NCBI GenBank assembly: GCA_015179125.1
Contig: WHVA01000046.1
Span: 62,001 to 126,000 of the forward strand
Length of the DNA: 64,000 nt
DNA from: Gautieria morchelliformis
Lineage: Eukaryota; Basidiomycota; Agaricomycetes; Gomphales; Gomphaceae
Direction: 5' to 3'
Shown: positions 9,861 to 20,500 of the stretch, piece by piece
Layout of the letters: each line of letters begins with the position of its first letter
Numbering within the stretch: position 1 is the stretch's first letter
The notes under the pieces: generated by a model
Database searches by the model: none
The model's input: the letters and a program-made list of their open reading frames with translations, nothing else
Told to the model about the DNA's origin: nothing
Translations under genes and position numbers: made by a program

Positions 9861-10354
9861 ATATGAGCATTTGGTATAAGTAGTCTACATTCGCATGTAT
9901 ATTCCCCAGTTCAATTATCATACATCTATCCTGTGAAAAACTTGACCTCACTGTGACCATCACCTTGAGCCCTCTCCTATAGATTCCTATCTTCAACCAG
10001 AGGAGGACTTAAGCACCACTGGTGAGTTTTCATACTTCACCTTCATTACCTTAGCCTTCGTACTATTATCTACGCTGTTGGCGAAGGGCTCCGAAGGAGC
10101 GCCTTCGCCGGCGAAAGGATTGTTGCTACTTAAACAACCTTTTCACGACACCTTGCACGTTACATCGTCAAGTGTTACAGGCTACTTCGCTATGACTATA
10201 GATAGGGTGAGCTCTGTTCGGGAAGCCCTCTTACCTTATGAACATTTGTTGGTTCATCTTATTCGCCGGACAACACACTTATTCACACAAGATATTCAGG
10301 CATTCACTGTGTTCACTAATACACGATATTAAGGCCTCAAAACCAATCTTGACA
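9861..10354 (+). repeat. Truncated LTR (3' ~490 bp of the TGTCATGA...TTGACA family)
   Basis: It is closely similar to the 3' halves of the solo LTRs at 41330-42632 and 43273-44288 (GTATAAGTAGTCTACATTCG ... CCAATCTTGACA). Its 5' part is replaced at 9860/9861 by the LTR fragment of another family. It contains the structured GGCGAAGG...CCTTCGCC segment found in all three copies. Confidence 0.8.
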
Positions 10355-10415
10355 CAGATATGAGTAGGAGTATTAGTATGTATAGCTATAATGATATAGT
10401 GTATATTAAAAGTTG

Positions 10416-10487
10416 GTAAAAATAAGAAGACGCGTAAAAATAAGAAGACGCGTAAAAATAAGAAGACTCGTAAAAATAAGAAGAGGG
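10416..10487. repeat. Tandem 18-bp repeat, four copies
   Basis: Four head-to-tail copies of TAAAAATAAGAAGACGCG, the last two slightly diverged. They lie between two LTR copies. Confidence 0.9.
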
Positions 10488-10534
10488 TAGAAATACCAAG
10501 ACGTGTTCTCATGGGTAGAGCTGCCACTTGGGGG

Positions 10535-11084
10535 TGTAAGAACCCGGCCTTTGGCCGGTTACTTACCGGTATAACTTTCTTCCGAGTCCGAGCCTTGTGA
10601 TACTCGTGCCCGAGTACATATGATTCTTATCCTGCGCCCGAGCCCGAGCCCTAGCTAGAGCTCATATCAGACCTTGATCCCATGCCCGTATCCCCTTAGT
10701 TACTGATTCCGCTCCATCACGCATCATTCATATATTACCTCGCCCTGACCTCGCCCTGATCTCCACTAATATGTTCACCCCTGACTCGTACCCTCGCCCC
10801 GTATATAAACCCCCCTGTATGCCTTCCTACTCCTCAGTCTGAAAATCAACTATCATATAACTTCGATCCTTAGTTAGTTTCTAAGCCTCGCCTCTTAAGC
10901 CAAACCTCGCCTCTTATTTGTTTGCCTCCGAAGTTGGGACTTGTGCGTAGGGTCGGCGCAGCACATAAGCTGAAGCCTAGTCCCTCTCCGACTTCCCCAT
11001 CCAAACCTCGCCCCGTAACCTCGGACCGTACCTCGGGTTTCGCTCCCGACCTCGGTCAACCTTACGACGGATCGTATCGTAACA
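10535..11084 (+). repeat. Solo LTR (TGTAAGAACC...GTAACA family)
   Basis: A 550-bp LTR of the same family as the terminal repeats of the Ty3 element at 45769-53739. Flanks are GGGGG (10530-10534) and GGGAG (11085-11089), a near-matching 5-bp duplication, so this is a recombined solo LTR. It begins with a perfect hairpin (CCGGCC, TTT, GGCCGG). Confidence 0.88.
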
Positions 11085-11784
11085 GGGAGGGACAAAAGCA
11101 AAATTATTTATACCCCCACAATAAATTGCCATATACTTTCACCCTCTTCTTTTCTATAATCTGAGAATAAAATCGGTGAAACTACATGTAATAAAAAGTT
11201 TCAACCATCCGCCCAAGTATATGCATGCACTCAGCACACAGGGCATGAATCTGTTGTTTTCTATTCTATTCCCCTGACTAGCTCTCCTGATTATGAGCTA
11301 TGTTTCATGTAGACAGGCACTTTGTATGCTATTTCCAGGTCCCTGCTTGGATAGTGATCAGCAGGATCACTATCCACATATTTGTTTCCGCTCCACAGCT
11401 GAATGCAGCCTGTGGAGCATTTCCTATGTCAAAATCCATTGTTTCAACACATTCTCTCACTATTTCATATCCTAGTAGTTACTGACATTTTAGTATAAGT
11501 AGCTAATACAAACTGTACCATACACTGGGCAATTATAGGTTGCACTCACCAGATAGTACCTACATGCATGTTTGATCACTGCAGGACTTGTTTCTTGGTT
11601 GTTCTCTCTAGTTCATCATTGAGGGTCTATTATCATTGACTACTCTATACTGTTTCAAAAGCGAACACTTTTGGACCACTTGTTCTCTTGATCACACCCA
11701 TTTTCTCATTGGTCCAGTCACCAAACTGATTTGTCAGCAGGGAAACAGTGAACCTGCTTAGTCAACCTGCACACACATTGCGCA
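11085..11784. other. No recognisable gene
   Basis: AT-rich sequence with short open frames and no motif I can name. It is probably old repeat or intergenic sequence. Confidence 0.4.
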
Positions 11785-11821
11785 CAGGGGTGCACGAAGC
11801 CATGTTTTGGGAGCTGGCTAC

Positions 11822-12466
11822 GGAGGATGTTTATAACTGTCATATATATGTATATATAGCTTAGCTCATCTATATTTCATAAAATATATCACAATTGAGG
11901 CAGTTGCCAGCATCTGTACATGCTTAATCCTAGCCCTAAAGTTCGTTCTTTCTCACAGTCTGCTGCTCCCCAGGAAAGGTTGTATACCATATTGTCTAAA
12001 CATCAATAGTGCATATCTTTGTACTATACATGCATATTATTTTAAACATACCTTCTAATCAGATCTCTCAACCATATATAATAATATAGTACAGGTATGG
12101 TCCATACTTGCTTCTATATTCTGTGATTGTACATCTAACATGTTTCATATATACTTCTAACATGTACTCATATGGTCCATACTTGCCTCTACATGCTATC
12201 ATCAGACATTTAACAAGCTTCATATATACTTTTAATATATAGTCATCCACATCCTCTCTGAAATTGCTCTGTCATCTGAATACACACCATGCTTTAGCAC
12301 ATACAACCATATTTTTCAAATATCAGAACATTCAAAAAATTTAGGATATCCACAATATACAAGTTGCTCAAAATGATGGACTATGAACTCAGTTATGGTT
12401 CATTTTTTAAAAGATATCTAATATATCCTAGAAGAATGTACATTGTTGTCAATGTGAACATCCTCC
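11822..12466. mobile_element. AT-rich MITE, 645 bp, TAC target duplication
   Basis: It starts GGAGGATGTT and ends AACATCCTCC, flanked by TAC on both sides (11819-11821 and 12467-12469). In the other copy of the surrounding repeat (about 36880-36896, opposite strand) this sequence is absent and the flanks are directly joined, which supports an insertion. A 3-bp or TA-containing duplication is compatible with Harbinger or Tc1 families; I do not choose. Confidence 0.65.
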
Positions 12467-12589
12467 TACAGATATGACAAACAGCTTGAATGCTGGGCTG
12501 GCTCACAGATACCTAGGTAGTTTTGGTATAGCATAAAATAGCTCTATACACTTGAAAATACATTTTGATGACCATATGCAAGCCCAACA

Positions 12590-12988
12590 CACTGCAGGCA
12601 TATAAAAGTTTTCTTGTCTGAAAAACTGTTGAAAAAACTGTAAAGATTCTCCAAATATTTTTAGTGTTTTTTATGTAAAAAAAAAACTATACTAAAATTT
12701 TGGGTTTTTATTAGAATTTGTTGAGCAAGACAATTGTAAAAAAATTCAAAAAAATTTTCAGGGTTTTTTGTGGGTTTCTTTGTGTTTTCACAAAGAAACT
12801 TATAAAAAGACATAAAAAACCCTGCAAAAAACTTTGAACTTTTTTACAATTTTCTTGCTCAACAAATTCTAACAAAAACACAAAATTTTATTAAAGTTTT
12901 TTTTATATTAAAAACACTAAATTTTGGAATATCTTTACAGTTTTTTGAACAGTTTTTCAGGCCAGAAAAATTTTATATGCCTGCAGTG
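12590..12988. mobile_element. Palindromic CACTA-like MITE (399 bp hairpin)
   Basis: The sequence is a near-perfect palindrome: arms of about 195 bp run from CACTGCAGGCATATAAAA to its inverse at 12971-12988, meeting near 12785. It is flanked by ACA on both sides (12587-12589, 12989-12991). CACTG ends with a 3-bp duplication fit the CACTA/EnSpm superfamily. The related repeat at 36.7 kb has a single ACA at the same place and no palindrome, an apparent empty site. The element is very AT-rich and non-coding; a transcript would fold into one long hairpin. Confidence 0.8.
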
Positions 12989-13097
12989 ACACTTCAGCAT
13001 TTTTAAACAGCTCTGCTTCAAGCCATTGCAAATCAAGCCAGCTACCAGTAGCTTGGCTCAGTGTGGAGCCAAAGCTGAGCCATGGCAACACCACCTA

Positions 13098-13521
13098 TTT
13101 GCCTATATTTTCATGTCCCTGCATTATCTTTGGTCAGATGGTTCAATCTCCACCAATGGTATGGTACCATTGTGGTATTGCCATCATTATCCCAGTGTCC
13201 TGTTTTCCGCTTTCGCCGCATACTAATCACCCCCTTTTATAAGTGTTATATTTTTATTGTCTTTTCACTGTGTACAGTGCACCTTGTCTTCCATCCTCTG
13301 AACAGGCGTCAATTTCAAGTTAAGAATGCAACCAACTGACATGTGCCTTCCGTCTTTTTACATTAATTCTTTCATCTATGAAATGCAATGCCAGATTCAA
13401 CTCTGGACTGATAGGTGTCAACAACCCAAAGGTATTGCATATGACATGTAACAAGTATTTTGGTATATCACACTTGACAGTAATTATACAAACATTGCCA
13501 CAGCCTATGAAGGTAGTCATT
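13098..13521. other. No recognisable gene
   Basis: Short open frames only, with no conserved motif seen. The stretch ends at the Harbinger fragment. Confidence 0.4.
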
Positions 13522-13955
13522 AGGGCCTATCACAGTAGCAGGTTTGATGGGGATTTGGAGAGGATTTGGATGAGGATTTGGATTTTTTATAAAGCTACGA
13601 CAAAGCCCCGAAAACCGGTTTTAACTCTGATAGGCTAGTTTTGAACTGACAATTTGACATGATTTGGATGGGGGTTTTGTTGCTCCTGGCGTCACTGGCC
13701 AGAGCGGAGACTTGAGCTGCTTGTTCTCTGTGCCAGCCATGACAAAGACTGATAGGATGGAGCTCAATGATGCCCTCCTTCAGCTTATGTTGGAGCTCAT
13801 CCTCAAGGAAGATGCTGAGCTAGATGTTTACCTTGAAGACACTGATTCTGAGACCGGTGCAAGTTCAGATAAAGACATGGAATTGCAGTGAGAATCAGAT
13901 GACGTACTGGAGATGATGGCCAACCTCCACTCCAGACATTTTCCATCGCTGGCTT
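13522..13955 (+). mobile_element. Truncated PIF/Harbinger copy (terminal repeat plus start of transposase)
   Basis: It begins at ATT|AGGGCCTATCACAGTAGC, the same terminus and preceding triplet as the complete element at 59352-62869. It continues with that element's subterminal region (AAAGCCCCGAAAACCGGTT) and the first part of its transposase (MTKTDRMELNDALLQ; EDAELDVYLEDT; GASSDKDMEL). It has diverged, contains a stop early in the transposase, and ends after CCACTCCAGACATTTTCC. The other terminus is missing. Confidence 0.85.
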
Positions 13956-14829
13956 ATATTTGAGCTCGTGTTCATAGTGTTGTTCATCATAGAGGTATGC
14001 AAAGGTTGTTTCCCTGGATGTCCAGAAATGTATCACTTGTTCATCACCACTTTGTTGGCAGACAAAAGGGGTATGGTTTTTTTGTCCATGTCATGGTTTA
14101 TTCACATAGCAACTGAATACATAGCTCCAGCATATGAAACAGCTGCGTAAGTCTGCTCATGTATAATTTTATGTACAAGGTTTGACCAACTGTGCACACT
14201 GTTATATAGCATCTTCGATGGGGAAGCCAAAGTCAAGGTTATTGCAAATGAATATTACACCATGGACAATGTATGTGTCCATGGAGGGTCAGAACACCTA
14301 GGCATAGAGCATGGCCCTGGGGAAATGCACGCTGTCGTACTTCCATGGAATTTTGGGATGTTTGCTTGTATATTCTGAGCTCTAGTACTATAGCTTGCAT
14401 TTCAGATACAAGTGACGGACTGGATGGTACTGTTGCTGTCGTCTGTGGTATATACATATCTGAAATTCAGGTAGTAATATGAAATTAATAATGTTGCTTA
14501 GCATAGATTGGCTGTGTCACTTCGATTAGTAGATCATTTGGTAAGAAGCCTGCATGGAGGATAATTACCCTCAGAAGGCTGAATTGATATGGGCAGGAAG
14601 TGTAATATATTCCCAAACTATCCATAGCATAACACAGCATATTCCGAACGACATAGCTCTATGTTTTGTCAACCCTTCTGGTCCATAACCATTCAGATGC
14701 TTTTATACCCATGCAGCTTTGTGTGATGTATCTGGGCCTGTTGCCACCTGTTCAAAGCTTCGCCAATTTGCCTAGCTGCAATGTCATCTTTGTCTTTGCT
14801 CCCCTCCACTTTTGTGTCTGTAGCAGCAG
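13956..14829. other. Unassigned open segments
   Basis: Open segments such as one at about 14212-14370 (plus; KVIANEYYTMDN, HGPGEMHAVVLPWNF) have coding-like composition, but I recognise no family and cannot build a gene. They may be remnants. Confidence 0.25.
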
Positions 14830-15412
14830 CCTCCGCCTCCGCTAGTCATTATCGATGGAGGACTGGAATACAAAATCTTGGAAATACTCAAATCCAAGCT
14901 CAACAAGTGATACTGTTGTCAACTCCAGTACCTAGTTAAGTGGGCAGGCTATGCAAACACCAACGAAGAGACTTCCTGGATTTCTGCCATGGAACTCAAC
15001 CATACCTCTGAACTCATCTCTGATTTCCACAAGGCATATCCCACCAAGCATGGACCCCTTCCCAAGCATTAAGTCATTTCTGATATCTCCAACAATTTAC
15101 TCCACCATTCCTTCTTAAGTCACCAAGTTAAATCCAATTAATAATTCCACTAATCTATTTCCAGCACCCCAAGAAATTATTTTACAAGTTTTTTCCAGCC
15201 CCTAGTCATTCTGCATGGTTTGATTGGGCTAGCATGCCTGAGCTTACTTATAGTCATAGCTAGGTGGCGAAGGGGTTCCTTAGAGTTTTCTCTTTGGATC
15301 CCCCTTTGCCAGGTATGTCTGTGTCATGTATATAGTTCTCTGTCTTACCTTTGGATCCCCCTTCACCAGTTCACCACTTGAGTGTAGAGCGTCTGCCTAG
15401 GTTGCCCTTATA
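14826..15412 (+). mobile_element. Ty3/chromovirus 3' relic: chromodomain plus LTR fragment
   Basis: 14830-15072 encodes the C-terminal end of a Ty3 integrase. It has the Pro run, VIIDGGLEYK-ILEI, then a chromodomain (YLVKWAGYANTNEETSWI), and ends in a short HGPLP tail, as in the element at 45769-53739 (compare 51480-51720). 15222-15412 is LTR sequence shared with 9727-9860. The relic is broken and 5'-truncated. It abuts copia sequence at 15413. Confidence 0.8.
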
Positions 15413-15836
15413 GAAGGAGTCCTGGGTTTGCTGTCTGAAGAAAACCCTGAATGGACTGGTCCAGTCCCCACGGCTGTGGAATGCCCACCTGAACCGGGCG
15501 CTGGTCAAGGAGTGCGGTTTCACATGGGTCACTGTTGACCACTGTGTGTATGTGGGCACTATAACTGCTCGTATGTCTATCATGGCGGTCTATGTGGACG
15601 ACTTGTGCATTGCTGCCAGTACTGTGACAGAGATGTGCAATCTCAAATCTGAGATCGGTGCCATCTTTGACCTGGTTGACCTTAGGGATGTTCACCACCT
15701 CCTCAGTATTGCTATCACCAGGGACCATGTGAACAGATCTATCTCTCTCTCAATAATTGTACATTGAGACTATCACCTGCCGCCTGAACCTTCACCATGC
15801 CTATGCCAAGTACACGCCCCTTGACCATAATGTCCT
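15413..15836 (+). mobile_element. Ty1/copia relic, left part (reverse transcriptase)
   Basis: This is copia reverse transcriptase sequence with the MAVYVDDLCIAAST active-site region, LVDLRDVHHLLSIAI and the YIETITCRLNLHHAY stretch. It is cut at 15836 by the Ty3 insertion and resumes at 22116. The relic is broken, with several breaks besides the insertion. Confidence 0.88.
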
Positions 15837-16326
15837 TGTCAGGGGACACCCTGTTTCCCATTTCCAGTTCCGACACCACACCCAGTTCCGACTCCATTTC
15901 CGACTCCGCTTCCGGTTCCGATTCCATCTCCGCCTCCGCTTTCGGAAATGATTCCGCTTCTGGGAGAACTTCCAACAGTTCTGTTCGCCTTGCCAGTTCC
16001 GCTCCAATTTCCGACTTCCACTCTCGGAACAGTGTCAGAAATCAAGCGACTCACGTAATAGGTGGCATCAAGGGTCGATCAAGGGTCAGGGAGGTCAGGA
16101 GGATGCAGGGTTGATGGTGGGTGCCAAGTGTTGTCCCTGGCTGCACAGCGTAGTATAATACGGGCTCGCTGACATTGGGGGTCCTTAGACTTTTCTCTTT
16201 GGATTTCCCCTTGTCAGGTGAGAACCCCCTCTCTTGTATACTCTGTTCATTTATACAGACTTTGGATTTCCCCTTGTCAGTTGTGTGGTAGTGTGATCTC
16301 CAGAACCAGCTAGGGTTGCCCTTACA
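15837..16326 (+). repeat. 5' LTR of Ty3 element
   Basis: Begins TGTCAGGGGACACC and ends GGTTGCCCTTACA. The U3-like half is full of TTCCG/CGGAA words. Confidence 0.95.
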
Positions 16327-16513
16327 GCAGAAAAGTCTCTCCCCTAGAGGACCGGTGGTCGTACTGTGCGTTGCATTCGCCATAGGTGCGTTCGGAATCG
16401 GAGACAGTGACTCGGAGATCGCAACCTCTTCCGCACACACAGCGTATGACAGCCCCTGTTCTTACGTCGAGCTCCCAACCCCGGAAATCCCGTCCCATAT
16501 TTCTCCTTCCGAC

Positions 16514-17560
16514 ATGGATCCGGACGATCGTCTTCAGAATATGGAGGAGGAATTGACGCGGAACCGGATGAAGACCGACGCGATTGAAACAGCCTTACAA
16601 GCGATTTTGGCTAAGTTAGATATTCCACAAAGTGGTGGAAATGAAAAATGTTGGATGATCCGGATTTCGGAAAAGCGGAAGCAGCGGAAGAGAGGATGTC
16701 CGTGAAGTTAGCAAAGGTCAAACACGCAACTCTGGCGGACTTTGACGGAGATCGGGAGAAGGGACGCGCATTCTTCAACACATGCAGCATCTACTTTGCA
16801 ATTGTCGGAGACCTCTTTCCGAACGACCAGGCTCGGACCCACTGGGCATTGTCCTTTTTCAAGTCGGACCGCGCAACCCGTTTTGCAAACAAGGTGATCT
16901 GACATGAAGCAAAGGGCAAGGGGAACTACTTCCGGGACTGGGACGCCTTTGAGAAAACATTTTCCAACCAGTTCTGCCCAAAAAACGAGCAGCTCACAGC
17001 CCATACAAAGCTCGAGGGGACAAGCTGGTACCAGGCCAAGGATCCGGTCGATGACTACATCGATCGCTTCCAGGAGCTCATCGACCTTGCGGAGTACGAC
17101 GACGACAAGACGATCGTCATCAAATTCCGACGAGGACTTGATCCAACACTCCAGAACCAAGTCGCGCTGCTTGGGGATGGGGCTCCGGATTTCGATGACC
17201 CGGAAGGGTGGTACCAAGCTGCGCAGAGGGTGTCCCAGAACAGGGAAGCAAATGAGGCCTTCATGGAGACGAACCGGAACATGATACGCAGTTCCACTCG
17301 TCCTACTCCACCTATGCCAAAATTCGGAAGTGCATTCACTCCCACACGGAAAATATTTCCGACGGTTTCTCCGCCTGCTCCTATTAGGAACCATAGCCCT
17401 CCTGGTTCGAAGAGTGGCCCTGCCCCGATGGATGTTGACCGCATGCGTGGAAAAGGCCACGGAACTATCACCTGCTTCCGATGCCGACAACCAGGTCACT
17501 ATGCTCGCGAGTGCCCCCAAGCCTTTGACATCCGGCTTATGACCACGGAGGAGAAACTCG
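16514..17560 (+). CDS. Ty3 gag region (capsid and zinc knuckle)
   Basis: Starts with MDPDDRLQNMEEELTRN. The capsid-like part contains SYWFQDKDPV-like sequence (WYQAKDPVDDYIDRFQELI; FRRGLDPTLQNQVALL). A CCHC knuckle CFRCRQPGHYAREC lies at about 17472-17513. Gag packages element RNA. Fossil rules apply: I give it as a part only and state that the gag frame is not continuous. Confidence 0.8.
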
Positions 17561-20500
17561 AGCTCCTTCCAGAGTTCCTCGCACTTGCGGACATAAGCGG
17601 AGTGCCCACTGCGGAAGTAATTTCTGAATTAAAATGCGGAACATGGCACATCGGGAGCGGAAGATGCATCGGATTTTGTGACACGCAGCGGGTGAGATGT
17701 GTGCCCCTGCTGCCTGTACATAACCGTTTTGCCTGTCTTGAAGTAGAGAATGAAAACCCCCCACTCCCCTCACTTCATACAGACCCACCGGATAAAGTCA
17801 CACAAAAACCAAATCCGACACCCCGTCCATCCCGCATCCGCCCTTGGGAGAGGTGCCTTCCGAAGCGCTATGTTGTTGCTGCCGCCCCTGGCTCCAAGTC
17901 ACTAGTCATTAAGGTGGAGATCCAGACGACAGATACTGCGGAAGTCAAATCCGGACCCGCCCTTGTCGATTGCGGGGCCACTGGTCAGTTCATAGACCGG
18001 GACTATGTGGAACGGAACCGACTGACCACGCGGAAGTTGCAATGCACAATCCCGGTGTTCAATGTGGATGGAAGCCCCAATGAGGCAGGGTCCATCACGG
18101 AGATAGTAGACACAATTCTCCGATATGATGGGCACACAGAATGCACTTCCTTCGCAGTGACCAGCCTGGGGAAGCAAGACATCATCCTCGGGTTTACCTG
18201 GCTCCAGGAGCACAACCCGGAGATCAATTGGCAGACTCAGAAGGTGCTGATGAGTCGGTGCCCAGCCAAGTGTCACATGTGCCGGTCAGAAGTGCGGAAG
18301 GAGCGCCAGGAGCAGCGGAAGACCGAACGGCTCATACAGACATGTCATTCTGGTCCCCATCCACTGCTTGCAGAAGAAGACTCGGAAGCGGAATTTGAAC
18401 CAGATCCCACTTCCAATTCCGATTCCGATTCCGATTCCGATTCCGACTCAGATGTCATTCGACTCAGCCCGGAAGAGACTCTGGCGGAGGGGGAGTGCTT
18501 GCTGTACGTAAACCTTCCACCGGAAGCGGAACACATCTGCACCACCGGAAATATTTCGCAACGCCTTTCTGAAGCCTCCAAGAAGCATGATAAAGCGGAG
18601 GTGGAAATTCCGGAGTACCTGCGGGAGTTCGAGGATGTCTTTGCCAAGGAGTCATTTGATGCCCTGCCTCCACGAAAGCTGTGGGACCATGCCATTGAGT
18701 TGGAACCTGGGTCAAAGCCCACCAACTGCAAGGTCTACCCGCTGTCACCCAAGGAGCAGGTAGAGCTCGATGAATTCCTTGCGGAAAACCTCCGTACAGG
18801 GAGGATACACCCCTCCAAGTCACCCATGGCATCTCCGGTGTTCTTCATCAAGAAGAAGGACAGCTCGCTCAGGCTTGTGCAGGACTACCGGGCCTTGAAT
18901 GCGATCACGATCAAGAACCGGTACCCCATTCCCCTCATTTCCGAACTAATCACACAACTCCGTGGGGCGAGGTACTTCACTAAGCTAGATGTCCGCTGGG
19001 GCTTCAATAATGTTCAGATCCGGGAGGGAGACGAGTGGAAGGCCGCATTCCGCACCAACCGAGGACTCTTTGAGCCGCAGGTCATGTTCTTTGGCCTCAC
19101 CAACAGTCCCGCCACATTCCAGATGATGATGAATGACATTTTCCGTGACATGATAGCAGAAGGGGTCGTCTGCGTCTACCTCGATGACATCCTCATCTTC
19201 ACAAAAACAATGTCCGAACATCAGGAAGTCGTGTGGAGAGTGCTGGAACGGCTCCGGGAATACAACCTGTGTCTCAAACCGGAAAAGTGCGAATTTGAGC
19301 GGACACGGATAGAGTATCTTGGGGTGATTGTGTCGGAGGGAAAGGTGGAAATGGACCCGGTCAAAGTTTCCGGTGTAGCGGATTGGCCTGTGCCGCGGAA
19401 CAAGAAGGAGGTCCAGTCCTTCATTGGGTTTGTCAATTTCTACCGGCGGTTCATCAAGGACTTCTCCTGCCACGCCCGTGCCCTCTTCGACCTCACCAAG
19501 AAGGAGGTTGGGTGGCGGTGGGGAGAGCCGGAACAGGCCTCCTTTGACAAACTCAAGGAGCTGATCACTTCTGCCCCGGTCCTGATATTTCCCAACGACT
19601 CTCGCCCTTATCGAGTCGAGGTGGATTCTTCTGACACAGCTACCGGAGCGGTCTTGTCGCAACAGTCAGCGGAAGATGGTGAAGGGTGGCATCTGATTGC
19701 CTTTTTCTCTAAAAGCCTTAGCCTGGTCGAGCGGAACTATGAGATCCACGACAAGGAGATGCTGGCAATCATCCGAGCGCTGGAGGAGTGGCGACACTTC
19801 CTCGAGGGTGCTCTATGCCCGTTTGAGATCTGGACAGACCACAAGAACCTCGAGTATTTCTGCACATCTAAGAAGTTGAACCGACGACAAGCATGGTGGT
19901 CCCTACACCTGTCCCGGTTCGACTTCATGCTCCACCACCACCCTGGCCGCACCATGGGCAAGCCCGATGCCCTATCCCGCCGTGCAGATCATGGAAGCGG
20001 AAGTGGAGACAACGCGGATATGACACTGCTCCGCCCAAGTCTCTTTGCAATCCGCGCCCTAGAAGGAGTGACTGCAGCTGGGGTGGAAGCGGAAATGCTC
20101 CGGGACATCCGGAGGCAGTACCGGAATGGAGAGAAGGAGGAGTTGGTGGTGAAGGCGGTGGAGGAACTTCGGAAAGGGCACTCACAGTCTGTACGGGCAG
20201 CGGAATGGTTGGAACGTGATGGACTGCTCCACTTCAGAGGCAAGGTCTATGTTCCAGGTGGGGCGGACCTCCGCCGCCACATTGTGTCCCAGCACCATGA
20301 CACACGGGTTGCTGGGCATGCTGGCAGGTGGAAGACGCTGGAGTTAGTGGCTCGGAATTACTGGTGGCCTCAGATGGCCCCCTACATTGGACAGTACGTG
20401 AAGGCATGTGACCTTTGTCTCCGAACCAAAGCGCAACGACATCCGCCCGTCGGAGAACTTGTTCCGCCCCCGATTCCTGAATCCCGCTGGGACACCATCA

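Larger units (their letters stand above)
11785..13097. mobile_element. Old hAT-like non-autonomous element carrying two nested MITEs
   Basis: The left end begins CAGGGGTGCACGAAGCC and the right end is roughly its inverse (GGCAACACCACCTA). The 8-bp flanks match only weakly, about 5 of 8. The identity is clearer from a second, inverted copy at about 36653-38595. Both share the segments GACAAACAGCTTGAA-GCTGG and GGTTTTGGTATGGCATAAAA, and the CCAGTAG-TTGGCTC region. The two copies differ by clean insertions, which defines the nested elements. There is no coding capacity. Confidence 0.5.

Noticed and set aside
17055-17520. Minus-strand frames inside the young Ty3 gag-pol, as a possible antisense gene
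   Set aside because: No Cys module, coiled coil or splice pattern like those at 1-765 and 51840-53005; best explained as shadow of the coding strand.
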